This document shows, in pieces, positions 33,498 through 40,807 of a stretch of DNA of 64,000 nucleotides. This stretch comes from Agromyces albus (GTDB taxonomy: Bacteria; Actinomycetota; Actinomycetes; Actinomycetales; Microbacteriaceae). Within the stretch, counting starts at the first letter, position 1. Each line of letters opens with the position of its first letter. The stretch covers positions 3,968,001 to 4,032,000 of the forward strand of contig NZ_JAUSWX010000001.1 of NCBI RefSeq assembly GCF_030815405.1. Direction: 5' to 3'. The position numbers and the translations under genes are program-made. Under the pieces are notes generated by a model. The model worked only from the letters and a program-made list of their open reading frames with translations. It ran no database searches and had not been told where the DNA came from.

Positions 33498-35196
33498 TCA
33501 GCCGAGGTCGCCCTCGAGCACGGCCATCGCCGCGTTGTGGCCGCCGATGCCGCTCACGCCGCCGCCGCGTACGGCGCCCGCGCCGCAGACGAGGATCCGC
33601 GGATGCCGCGTCGCCACGCCCCATCGCTCGGCGGGCGTGTCGAGCGGCGCGCCGTCTTCGGCCCACGGCCAGGAGAGCGGGCCGTGGAAGATGTTGCCGC
33701 CCGGCATGCGCAATGCCTCCTCGAGGTCGAGGGTGGTCTTCGTCTCGATGCAGGGGCGGCCGGCGGCATCCGTCGCGATCACGTCTTCGATGGGTTCGGC
33801 GAGCACGGAGTTGAGCGAAGCGAGCACCGCCGCCTGCAACTGCGACCGCAGCTCGTCGTTGGTGAAGCGCTCGAGCAGTCGATGGGGCGCGTGCAGCCCG
33901 AACACGGTGAGGGTATGCGCGCCCGAGGCCGCGAGCTCGGGCGAGAGGATCGACGGGTCGCTCAACGTGTGGCAGTAGATCTCGCACGGCAGCGGCGAAG
34001 GGATCGAACCGCGCGCAGCAGCCGTGTAGGCGGCGTCGAGCTGCGACTCGAGCTCGTTGATGTGAAACGTGCCGGCGAACGCGACCTCGGGAGCAATCCT
34101 CGGGTCGCGTAAGCGCGGCAGTCGCGTGAGCAGCAGGTTGACCTTCACCTGTGCGCCTTCGGGCTCGGCGGCGAGCCGAAGCCGCTCGCGGACGACGGGC
34201 GGGACGTCGATCTTCGTGTCGGGCGTGAACGGCGGCTGGTCACGAGGTGCGATCGAGCCGGATGCCTCGCGAGCCTCGCGTGCTGCGTGCGCCGCGGCAT
34301 CCGCTGCTCCGGCGCCGAGCAGCCGGTCGAGCACGGCCGGTGCGACGTTCGAGAGCAGGGTGCCCGCGGTCGCCTCGAGTTCGGCGCCTTGGAGGCGATA
34401 CCGCACTCGGCCGCCCGGATCGACGGCGAGCACCTCGGCGCCCGTCGCGAGTTCGGCGCCGGCCTCTCGGGCGGCCCGGGCGAGCTCGCCGCTGACGGCG
34501 CCCCATGCCGCCGACGGGCACGTCCCAATCGCCGGTGCCGCCGCCGACCACGTGATACAGGAAGCACCGGTTGGCGTCGAGCGCCGGATCGTCGAGGCTC
34601 GTGAACGTGCCGATGAGGCCGTCGGTCGCGACGACGCCGCGCACGAGGTCGCTCTCGAATCGCGCCTCGATCGCTTCGCCGAGCGGGCGCTCGACGAACT
34701 CGCGCCACACCCGATCGTCGCCGATGAGGGCGCGCGCCTCGGCGCGAGTGGGCAACGGCTCGGTGAGGGTCGGAAAGAGGCGCTCGGCGACGTGGGCGGT
34801 GTCGGCGTAGAACCCGTTCCACGCGTGTGCGTCGGTCTCGGCCCCGATGTCGGCGAACGCGGCGGCGGAGGCCTCGGCGCCGGCCTCGCGGTCGATCAGC
34901 AGCCCGCACGACGGATCGGCCGGGTCGGGTGTGTAGGAGGAGTAGCGGCGGCGTACGAGCTGCACGTCGAGGGCGAGATCGTCGATGATGCGCTGCGGCA
35001 GCAGGCTCACGAGGTACGAGTAGCGCGAGAGGCGTGCGTCGACGCCGTCGAACGCCTCGGCCGAGACGGCCGCGCCACCGAGGTGGTCGTCGCGCTCGAG
35101 CAGGAGCACGCGCTTGCCGGCGCTGGCGAGGTAGGCGGCGGCGGTGAGGCCGTTGTGGCCGCCGCCGATGATCACGACGTCGTGGGGCTGGCGCAT
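33498..35196 (-). pseudogene. FAD-dependent oxidoreductase (PYROXD2/phytoene-desaturase-like), frameshifted
   Basis: Two frames together encode one flavoprotein of about 560 residues. The N-terminal part (start 35196, TACGCT 6 nt upstream) has VVIIGGGHNGLTAAAYLASAGKRVLLLERDDHLGGA, the dinucleotide fold. The C-terminal part has GGNIFHGPLSWPW and ILVCGAGAVRGGGVSGIGGHNAA. After WDVPVGGMG the frame is lost: removing one base in the GGCGCCCC run near 34498-34504 restores AVSGELARAAREAG and an open frame to 33498. Without correction the first frame ends at 34240. It is either a recent inactivation or a sequencing error in a G/C run. Family function: putative carotenoid/amine oxidoreductase, substrate unknown. 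Confidence 0.75.
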
Positions 35197-35243
35197 CCAA
35201 CGAGCGTAACGAGCGGATGCGGCATCCGCCTGGCTCTGTTTCG

Positions 35244-35320
35244 CAATTCAAGAGCGCGTTCGGCGTGGCGCGCCCGGGCCCCGGCGTGTCGCGGTCGACA
35301 CGCCGGGGCCTCCTGAATTG
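35244..35320. terminator. strong hairpin downstream of the Drr-type operon
   Basis: GGCCCCGGCGTGTCG (35277-35291) pairs perfectly with 35296-35310 across a CGGT loop: a 15-bp GC-rich stem. Outer sequences CAATTCA (35244-35250) and TGAATTG (35314-35320) are also inverted. It lies just past the stop of the minus-strand permease gene, so it probably terminates that operon. Confidence 0.65.
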
Positions 35321-35337
35321 TGAGAAGGGGTTGACCG

Positions 35338-36129
35338 TCAGCTGGCGCGGCGCATGGACCGCACGCCCACGAACACGCCGAGCGCACACGTCGCCACCGC
35401 AGCGAGGATGCCGCCGAGCACGGCAGGGGCGCCGAAGTCACCCGCGAGCAGTGCGCGCTCGGCGCCGACGAGGTAGCTGAGCGGGTTCACGGCCGCCGCG
35501 ACCTGCATCCAGTCGGGACCGTCTTCGAGCGGAAGCAGCATGCCCGAGAGGATCATCAGCGGGAACAGCAGCGTCTGGTGCACCATCCAGAACATCCAGT
35601 CGCGGTTGCGGCACGCGAGGGCGAGCGAGTAGCTCAGCGCGCCGAAGCCGATGCCGAACACCGCGAGCACCGCGAGGCCGGAGACGAGCCCGAACGGGTC
35701 GACGCTGAATCCGAACGGCACCGCGACGAGCACGACGATCGTGCCCTGGATCACGAGCGGCACGACCTCCTTCAGGGCGCGGCCGACGAGGAGCGCGCTG
35801 CGGGAGAGCGGCGCCACGAGCGTGCGCTCGTGCGAACCGGTCTGCATCTCGAAGAGGAGGTTCGCGCCGGTCGAGGCCGTGCCGAAGAGCGCGACCATCA
35901 CGAGGATGCCGGGCACGAACCACTGCAGCGTGCCCGCGACGTCGCCGCCCGCGGCACCGACGAGCAACGGCCCGAAGAGCCCGAGGAAGACGAGCGGCTG
36001 CACAAGGCTGAACATGACGCTGAACGGGTCGCGCACGAGCGGACGGGACTCGCGCACGAAGACGCTCGCGGTGTCGCGCACGAATCCGGTCGGGCGAGCG
36101 AATGTCTCAGGGGAAGTGGTGGTGGACAT
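35338..36129 (-). CDS. ABC-2 permease, daunorubicin-resistance (DrrB) type
   Basis: A 263-residue integral membrane protein with six spans. VFVRESRPLVRDPFSVMFSLVQPLVFLGLFGPLL is the DrrB-like N-terminal motif, and MILSGMLLPLEDGPDWMQVAAAVNPLSYLVGAERALL the conserved C-terminal segment of this exporter group. The ATG at 36129 follows AAGGAG. It pairs with the upstream ATPase gene (52-bp gap). Probable efflux of a hydrophobic compound, substrate unknown. Confidence 0.9.
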   Translation of the reverse strand: MSTTTSPETFARPTGFVRDTASVFVRESRPLVRDPFSVMFSLVQPLVFLGLFGPLLVGAAGGDVAGTLQWFVPGILVMVALFGTASTGANLLFEMQTGSHERTLVAPLSRSALLVGRALKEVVPLVIQGTIVVLVAVPFGFSVDPFGLVSGLAVLAVFGIGFGALSYSLALACRNRDWMFWMVHQTLLFPLMILSGMLLPLEDGPDWMQVAAAVNPLSYLVGAERALLAGDFGAPAVLGGILAAVATCALGVFVGVRSMRRAS

Positions 36130-36181
36130 TGGGTGCTCCTTCGTTGTGGTCGAGCGTGTCGGTGGTCGAGTGGCGCCGGCG

Positions 36182-37183
36182 TCAGGCGGCGACGTGTTCG
36201 GCTGCAGCGTCCGTCGAGTCCGCCGCGTGCGCGCCCTCGTCGCGGAGGCTGCGCCCCGTGAGCGCGAGGAACACGTCGTCGAGCGTGGGCTGCCGGTGCG
36301 TTGCGGCCACCACGTCGAGGCCCGCGTCGCCGAGGTCGCGGATGAAGCGGGGCAACGCGCGGTCCCCGCCTCGAGCCGTGAGGGTCACGACCCGGCCCGA
36401 GATCTCGCCGCCGATGCGGGCCGCAGCGGCTGTGGCATCCGTCGCCCCTTCGAACTCGAGGGTGATGCGGTCGCCCGCGAGCGACTCCTTGAGCGCCCAC
36501 GCCGTGTCGTCGGCGATGACCGCGCCGTGGTCCATCACCATGACGCGCTCGGCGAGCTGGTCGGCCTCGTCGAGGTAGTGCGTCGTGAGGAAGATCGTCG
36601 TGCCGGTCTGCCGGCGCAGCTCCACGATGTGCTCCCAGAGGTTGGCGCGGCTGTGCGGGTCGAGGCCCGTCGAGGGCTCGTCGAGGAAGAGCAACTCGGG
36701 CCGGTGGATCAGGCCGAGCGCGATGTCGAGCCGACGCTTCTGGCCGCCCGACAGCGACTGCACGGTGCGGTACGCGGACTGCCCGAGTTCGAGCGACTCG
36801 ATGAGCTCGTCGGCGCGCGCGCGGGTCTCGCGGCGGCCCATTCCGTAGAACGAGCCCTGCGCGTACAGCTCGTCGCGCACGCGCTGGGTGTGCCCGCCCG
36901 AGTTGCCCTGGCCGACATAGCCGATGCGACGGCGAACACCGGCAGGATCGCGGCGGATGTCGTAGCCCGCGACCGTCGCTTCGCCCTCGGTGGGCGGCAG
37001 CAGCGTGGTGAGCATGCGGAGCGTCGTCGACTTGCCGGCGCCGTTCGGGCCGAGGAAGGCGACGAGTTCGCCGTCGGCCACATCGAGGTCGACGGAGCGG
37101 ACGGCCTCGACGGTCTGCCCTTTTGAGCGGAACGTCTTTGTGAGGCCTCGAGCGGTGATCATCTGATTCGTGTGGTTCGTCAT
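36182..37183 (-). CDS. ABC transporter ATP-binding protein, DrrA type
   Basis: A 333-residue ATPase with Walker A GPNGAGKSTTLRMLTTLLPPTEG, the DrrA-family segment DIRRDPAGVRRRIGYVGQ, signature LSGGQKRRLDIALGLIHRP, Walker B LLFLDEPSTGLDPHSR and a DrrA-type C-terminal domain ending in HRQPTLDDVFLALTGRSLRDE. The start at 37183 is preceded at 6 nt by AAGACT, a weak -10 compatible with a leaderless mRNA. It is divergent from a WYL-domain regulator, which probably controls the exporter. Confidence 0.9.
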   Translation of the reverse strand: MTNHTNQMITARGLTKTFRSKGQTVEAVRSVDLDVADGELVAFLGPNGAGKSTTLRMLTTLLPPTEGEATVAGYDIRRDPAGVRRRIGYVGQGNSGGHTQRVRDELYAQGSFYGMGRRETRARADELIESLELGQSAYRTVQSLSGGQKRRLDIALGLIHRPELLFLDEPSTGLDPHSRANLWEHIVELRRQTGTTIFLTTHYLDEADQLAERVMVMDHGAVIADDTAWALKESLAGDRITLEFEGATDATAAAARIGGEISGRVVTLTARGGDRALPRFIRDLGDAGLDVVAATHRQPTLDDVFLALTGRSLRDEGAHAADSTDAAAEHVAA

Positions 37184-37206
37184 GTCCACAGTCTTTCGAA
37201 GCATCC

Positions 37207-37221
37207 GGACACATTCTGTCC
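37207..37221. promoter_or_regulatory. dyad in the DrrA/WYL divergent gap
   Basis: GGACA-CATTC-TGTCC is a perfect 5+5 dyad with a 5-bp centre in the 60-bp divergent gap. It lies 23 bp upstream of the WYL regulator start and 24 bp from the DrrA start, so a bound regulator could affect both. Assignment to the WYL protein is inference. Confidence 0.4.
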
Positions 37222-37243
37222 TTATTGCGGAGAGAATGAAGAC

Positions 37244-38260
37244 ATGGCCGCAACCACCTCGAGAGCCCTCGAGCTCCTCTCCCTGCTCCAGAGCCACCGG
37301 CACTGGTCGGCGCGCGAGCTCGTCGACCGGCTCGGCGTCTCGGACCGCACCCTGCGCCGCGACGTCGAGCGGTTGCGCGAGCTCGGCTACGGCATCGAGT
37401 CGGCTCGCGGCAGCGCCGGGGGATACCGGCTCGAGGCCGGCACGGGCATGCCGCCGCTGCTGCTGACCGACGACGAGGGCGTGGCGATCGCGGTGGGCCT
37501 GCGCTCCCAGGCGACGGCGGGGCTGCGCGGCGCCGAGCACACCACGCTCAGCGCGCTCGCCAAGATCGAGCAGGTGCTCCCGCCTGCGTTGCGCCGCCGC
37601 ATCGATGCCCTGCAATCGCATGCGACGGTCGGGGCCGGCGGGCGGGGAGCATCCGGACGCCCCGTTCCCGAGATCGACGCCGAGCTGCTCGGGCTGCTCG
37701 CGCTCGGCTGCCGCGACTCCGAACGGCTGCGCTTCAGGTACACGGATGCCGCGGGCGAGGAGTCGTCGCGCGTCGTCGAGCCGTACCGGCTCGTACCCTT
37801 GGCGCGCCGCTGGTACCTCCTCGCATGGGACCGCGAGCGCGACGACTGGCGCACGTTCCGGCTCGACCGGGTGAGCGAGGTGTTCCCGACGCGCGTGCAC
37901 TTCGAGCCGCGCCGGCTGACCGACGAAGCGGCGCGGGATCGCGTCGAGGCTGCGCTCCGCTGGCGCGAGCGGAGCTTCAAGGCCACGGTCATCGTCGACC
38001 TGCCGCACCCTGAATTCGCCGACTACCTCGGATGGTACGGGCGCGACGTGACGGCGCACGGCGCGACCCAGAGCGCCTGGCCGCTGGAGGCCGACTCGCT
38101 CGAGAACCTGATGATGGGGCTCATGTGGATGCCCCGCGACGTGCCCTACCGCGTGGAGGGGCCGCCCGAGGTGCTCGAGTTCCTCGCGGTGCAGGCCGAA
38201 CGGTTCGCGGCGGCTACCCGCTCCGCGTCTGCGGCGACCATCGCTCGCGGCGACGAGTAG
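37244..38260 (+). CDS. WYL-domain helix-turn-helix transcriptional regulator
   Basis: A 338-residue DeoR-like HTH plus WYL regulator. Residues 1-60 hold the helix-turn-helix (HWSARELVDRLGVSDRTLRRDVERLRELGY). The WYL domain spans about 140-300 with RLRFRYTDAAGEESSRVVEPYRLVPLARRWYLLAWDRERDDWRTFRLDRV (RRWYLLAW replaces strict WYL). The WCX-like C-terminal domain follows. WYL domains bind nucleic acids or small molecules. The ATG at 37244 has GGAGAG upstream. Divergent from the DrrAB-like exporter; a natural candidate for its repressor. Confidence 0.88.
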   Translation: MAATTSRALELLSLLQSHRHWSARELVDRLGVSDRTLRRDVERLRELGYGIESARGSAGGYRLEAGTGMPPLLLTDDEGVAIAVGLRSQATAGLRGAEHTTLSALAKIEQVLPPALRRRIDALQSHATVGAGGRGASGRPVPEIDAELLGLLALGCRDSERLRFRYTDAAGEESSRVVEPYRLVPLARRWYLLAWDRERDDWRTFRLDRVSEVFPTRVHFEPRRLTDEAARDRVEAALRWRERSFKATVIVDLPHPEFADYLGWYGRDVTAHGATQSAWPLEADSLENLMMGLMWMPRDVPYRVEGPPEVLEFLAVQAERFAAATRSASAATIARGDE

Positions 38261-38280
38261 TGCTCGGGTAGGATCGGAGT

Positions 38281-38502
38281 ATGACCAAGTTGAGCGTCAG
38301 TCTCCCGCCCGCCGACGTGGCCTTCATCGACTCGATCGCCGTGCGGTTCGACGGCAATCGTTCTGCTGCCATTCACGACCTCGTGCGGCTCGGGCGCGAG
38401 CTCGCCGCCGCCGATGACTACGCCGCAGCCTTCGACGAATGGGAGTCATCCGGCGACGCTGCTGCCTGGGAGTCCGCGACGGCCGACGGGCTCTCGGAGT
38501 GA
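38281..38502 (+). CDS. antitoxin, ribbon-helix-helix (MazE/CopG-like)
   Basis: A 73-residue protein: MTKLSVSLPPADVAFIDSIA is the DNA-binding ribbon-helix-helix start, and the acidic C-terminus (DDYAAAFDEWESSGDAAAWESATADGLSE) is the toxin-binding tail typical of MazE antitoxins in actinobacteria. The ATG at 38281 is 6 nt after TAGGAT (leaderless). Its stop overlaps the toxin start (GTGA), and the toxin follows it, the usual type II order. The pair lies 20 bp downstream of the WYL gene. Confidence 0.85.
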   Translation: MTKLSVSLPPADVAFIDSIAVRFDGNRSAAIHDLVRLGRELAAADDYAAAFDEWESSGDAAAWESATADGLSE

Positions 38503-38861
38503 GACGCGGCGACGTCGTCATCGTCTCACTCGATCCCGCACTGCCTGCCGAGGCATCGAGGGCCCGCCCGTGCGTGCTCGTGAGCAATGACGGCGCGAAC
38601 ACGATGGCGAGTCGTCTCGGTCGCGGGGTGGTGACCATTGTTCCGCTCACCTCGAACGTCGCGCGTGTTTTCAACGGCTTCGAAGCCCTGGTCTCCGAGC
38701 GCGACGAACTCGCCACCATGGGTCTTGGTGCGCCGTCCAAGGCGCAGGCCGCGCAGGTTCGCGCCGTCTCGGTCGAACGTGTTCGCGGCACGATCGGGCG
38801 ATGCCCTGCCCGTGTCCTCGACGCGATCGACGACGCGATCAGGTTCCATCTGTCGCTGTAG
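38499..38861 (+). CDS. mazF: type II toxin, PemK/MazF-family endoribonuclease
   Basis: A 120-residue MazF/PemK toxin. The opening VRRGDVVIVSLDPALPAEASRARPCVLVSND is the usual active-site region (Arg of RPCVL), and VTIVPLTSNVARVFNGFEALV with ERVRGTIGRCPARVLDAIDDAIRFHLSL completes the SH3-like barrel and the C-terminal helix. MazF toxins cleave single-stranded RNA at short sequence motifs. The GTG start at 38499 overlaps the antitoxin stop. An additional in-frame upstream frame is rejected because it lies wholly within the antitoxin. Confidence 0.88.
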   Translation: MRRGDVVIVSLDPALPAEASRARPCVLVSNDGANTMASRLGRGVVTIVPLTSNVARVFNGFEALVSERDELATMGLGAPSKAQAAQVRAVSVERVRGTIGRCPARVLDAIDDAIRFHLSL

Positions 38862-38893
38862 CACAGTTGGGAACTCCAGCCGACGAGCGCCGC

Positions 38894-39283
38894 TCACTCG
38901 GTGCGGGGCAGCGTGCCGATCTCCGCACCGGATTCGTCGAGCACGGTCATCGTCTCGTCGGCGATCGTCGCCGCGGCGAGCTCCGAGAGCCAGGTGTCGA
39001 CGCCTTCGCAGAACATTCGGGTCGTCGCGACGTGCTCGAACGTGACCGTGGTGTCGTCCATGCTCCAGGCGCCGGTGAGGCGGTTGCAGCCGTCGGTGCC
39101 GGTGAGTGTGCCGTCGGCTGCGAGCACGATCGACGGCTCGGTGCTTTCCGACGGGTCGCCCCAGGTGCCGATCGGATCGGGCGCCGCGCCGGGGCCCGCG
39201 TTCGTCGCGCAGCCCGCGATCGCGAGCGTCGCCGCGACGAGCAACGCACCGGTCAGAGCCGAGAATCGCAGCATCCGTGCCAT
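38894..39283 (-). CDS. META-domain lipoprotein (HslJ-like)
   Basis: A 129-residue secreted lipoprotein. A hydrophobic signal peptide ends in AIAGC (Cys25); a short Pro/Gly linker leads to a META-type domain: GTWGDPSESTEPSIVLAADGTLTGTDGCNRLTGAWS and MFCEGVDTWLSELAAATI. The two cysteines in GCNR and FCEG are conserved in META domains. The start at 39283 has TACGCT exactly 6 nt upstream (leaderless). Role unknown; HslJ-type proteins are associated with stress or envelope functions. Confidence 0.82.
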   Translation of the reverse strand: MARMLRFSALTGALLVAATLAIAGCATNAGPGAAPDPIGTWGDPSESTEPSIVLAADGTLTGTDGCNRLTGAWSMDDTTVTFEHVATTRMFCEGVDTWLSELAAATIADETMTVLDESGAEIGTLPRTE

Positions 39284-39370
39284 GCCGTCAGCGTAACGCC
39301 GCCGGCTTGCTGCGCGGTCAGCGGCCGGTGCTCGCCGTCGCGAGCCCGCAGAGCCGCCTGTGGGCATCGT

Positions 39371-39547
39371 CTAGGTGCCCACCGCGCCGGTCGGGGCGTC
39401 CACGACGACGGACACGTCGGGGCCCAGTCCGTACCCGCCGCCGCCGGTGCCGCCGCCGTTCGACGGGCAGCCGGTGAGCGTCAGGACGGCGACCGCTGCA
39501 ACGACGATTGCGCCGATACGTGTCGTGGAACGAGGCATTCGTGCCAT
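39371..39547 (-). CDS. small putative lipoprotein
   Basis: A 58-residue protein with a Met-Arg-rich start, a hydrophobic segment and the lipobox LTLTGC (Cys27), followed by a Gly-rich linker and a short acidic/valine tail. Function unknown. The ATG at 39547 is 6 nt after TAGACT, supporting a leaderless start; a GTG at 39553 is in frame but overlaps the -10. It lies in tandem with the META lipoprotein but each seems to have its own promoter. Confidence 0.62.
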   Translation of the reverse strand: MARMPRSTTRIGAIVVAAVAVLTLTGCPSNGGGTGGGGYGLGPDVSVVVDAPTGAVGT

Positions 39548-39572
39548 GGCCACAGTCTATTCCGAGGATCGC

Positions 39573-40583
39573 TCAGCTGCGTCTGGGGGCCGCGTCTGCG
39601 CGGGCGGCGCGGGCGAGGGCGTCGCGACAGGCGACCACGGCCGGCCGCGTGGCCGCCGCAAGCCGGGTGGAGCTGAACACCTCGCGCTGCGGATGCCCCG
39701 GCAGGTCGATGAGGGTCACGTTGGGCACCTCGCCGGCCCAGACGAGATCGGGCAGGAGCCCCACTGCGTTGCCCGAGCGGATGAGGCGGATGTGGGCCAT
39801 GAGGTCGGCCGTCTCGAAGCGCACGTCGGGCTCGAAGCCGGCTTCGCGGCAGAGTTGCTCAGCCCACTCGCGAGAGGCTGTTCCGGCGGGCTCGAGCACC
39901 CAGGGGAGGCCGGATGCCGCGGCCAGTATGGATGCTGCGGGTTGAGGAGCCCGCGCAGCGGGCGTCTCGAAACCCGATGACCGCGTCGCTGGGTTTCGAG
40001 ACGCGTCCGGCTGCGCCGGGCGCTCCTCAACCCGCAGATGCTTCCCGGCGTCGGGCGGCAGCGCGAGCCGGATCACGTCGGCGGCGAGGTGCACGCGGTC
40101 GAGATCGTCGCGGTGGGCACGCGTGTGGCCGGGGTACTGCTCGGCGATCACGAGGTCGAAGTCGCGCGCCGCGACATCGAAGAGGGCGAGCTCGGGCTCG
40201 CGCTCGGTGACCTCGACCCGCAGGTCGGGATGCTCCGCGCGGAGCAGCGTGAGGGCCTGCGGCACGATCGCGTGGGCCGCCGACTGGAACACCGCGATGC
40301 GGACCGTGCCGCCGACGGTCGTGAGTGAGCGCGCGACATCCGACTCCGCCTCCTCGAGGCGGTCGAGCACGGCGCGGGCGTGCTCGACGAGGACTTCGGC
40401 CTGCGGGGTCAGCTGCACCCTGCGACCGACCTGCACGAGCAACGGCACCCCCGCCTCGCGCTCGAGCTGGCTGAGCTGCTGCGACACCGACGACGGGCTG
40501 TACGAGAGCGCCTCGGCGACCGCCGCGAGGGTACCGCGCTGGCTGAGCTCGACGAGCAGGCGCAAGCGGCGCACATCGAGCAT
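39573..40583 (-). CDS. LysR-family regulator with an internal palindromic insertion
   Basis: A 336-residue LysR regulator. The N-terminal helix-turn-helix is LRLLVELSQRGTLAAVAEALSYSPSSVSQQLSQLEREAGVPLL; the effector domain follows from about residue 90, ending in WAGEVPNVTLIDLPGH. Residues 183-216 (about VEERPAQP through ARAPQPA) are encoded by a 103-bp inverted repeat, breaking the expected link between IRLALPPD and LPWVLEPAGTASREW. The frame stays open through the insertion. Without it the protein would be about 300 residues, a normal LysR length. It is divergent from putA and is the likely proline-responsive regulator, if the insertion is tolerated. Confidence 0.8.
   Translation of the reverse strand: MLDVRRLRLLVELSQRGTLAAVAEALSYSPSSVSQQLSQLEREAGVPLLVQVGRRVQLTPQAEVLVEHARAVLDRLEEAESDVARSLTTVGGTVRIAVFQSAAHAIVPQALTLLRAEHPDLRVEVTEREPELALFDVAARDFDLVIAEQYPGHTRAHRDDLDRVHLAADVIRLALPPDAGKHLRVEERPAQPDASRNPATRSSGFETPAARAPQPAASILAAASGLPWVLEPAGTASREWAEQLCREAGFEPDVRFETADLMAHIRLIRSGNAVGLLPDLVWAGEVPNVTLIDLPGHPQREVFSSTRLAAATRPAVVACRDALARAARADAAPRRS
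39935..40037. repeat. 103-bp palindromic element inside the LysR coding region
   Basis: Outer arms CTGCGGGTTGAGGAGC (39935-39950) and GCTCCTCAACCCGCAG (40022-40037) are perfect inverted repeats of 16 bp. Inner arms GCGTCTCGAAACCC (39962-39975) and GGGTTTCGAGACGC (39991-40004) are also perfect (14 bp), around a 15-nt loop. The sequence type (GGTTGAGGAGC, GGTTTCGAGACGC) is one I recognise as a dispersed palindrome in Microbacteriaceae genomes. There is no open reading frame of its own, so it would be a non-autonomous or REP-like element. Confidence 0.8.
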
Positions 40584-40611
40584 CTTGGCCTCCCAGCGCG
40601 CTGGAGCTCAG

Positions 40612-40637
40612 AGCGAAGGTCATTTCTGACCTTCGCT
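40612..40637. promoter_or_regulatory. dyad operator candidate between the LysR gene and putA
   Basis: AGCGAAGGTCA-TTTC-TGACCTTCGCT is a perfect 11+11 inverted repeat with a 4-nt centre, 29 bp upstream of the LysR start. The rest of the 224-bp divergent gap is AT-richer (GTTGAAATCAATTAGTTCC) and holds the putA promoter. The dyad suits a LysR site or a transcribed hairpin; which is undecided. Confidence 0.5.
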
Positions 40638-40807
40638 GCGACGCCAGCGCCGACGGCCGTCTCGGCCGGCGGTTGAAATCAATTAGTTCCTCTGAACAGT
40701 ATCCTTCGGATTCATTCGCTGTACCGAACGGATGCATCGGCGCACACTTATCTCAAGCGGCGCGCGGCCCCGGCGCGCCAGAAGCAAAGGACACTAGCCT
40801 CGTGACC

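Noticed and set aside
34240..34500. Programmed frameshift in the oxidoreductase
   Set aside because: No slippery heptamer or downstream structure stands out, and the family is normally continuous; error or mutation is simpler.
39935..40037. Insertion sequence
   Set aside because: No transposase frame and only 103 bp; it is at most a non-autonomous palindrome.
40673..40807. Upstream extension of PutA from ATG 40673
   Set aside because: Non-conserved peptide from the AT-rich promoter region; TAGCCT 7 nt before ATG 40808 fits a leaderless start.
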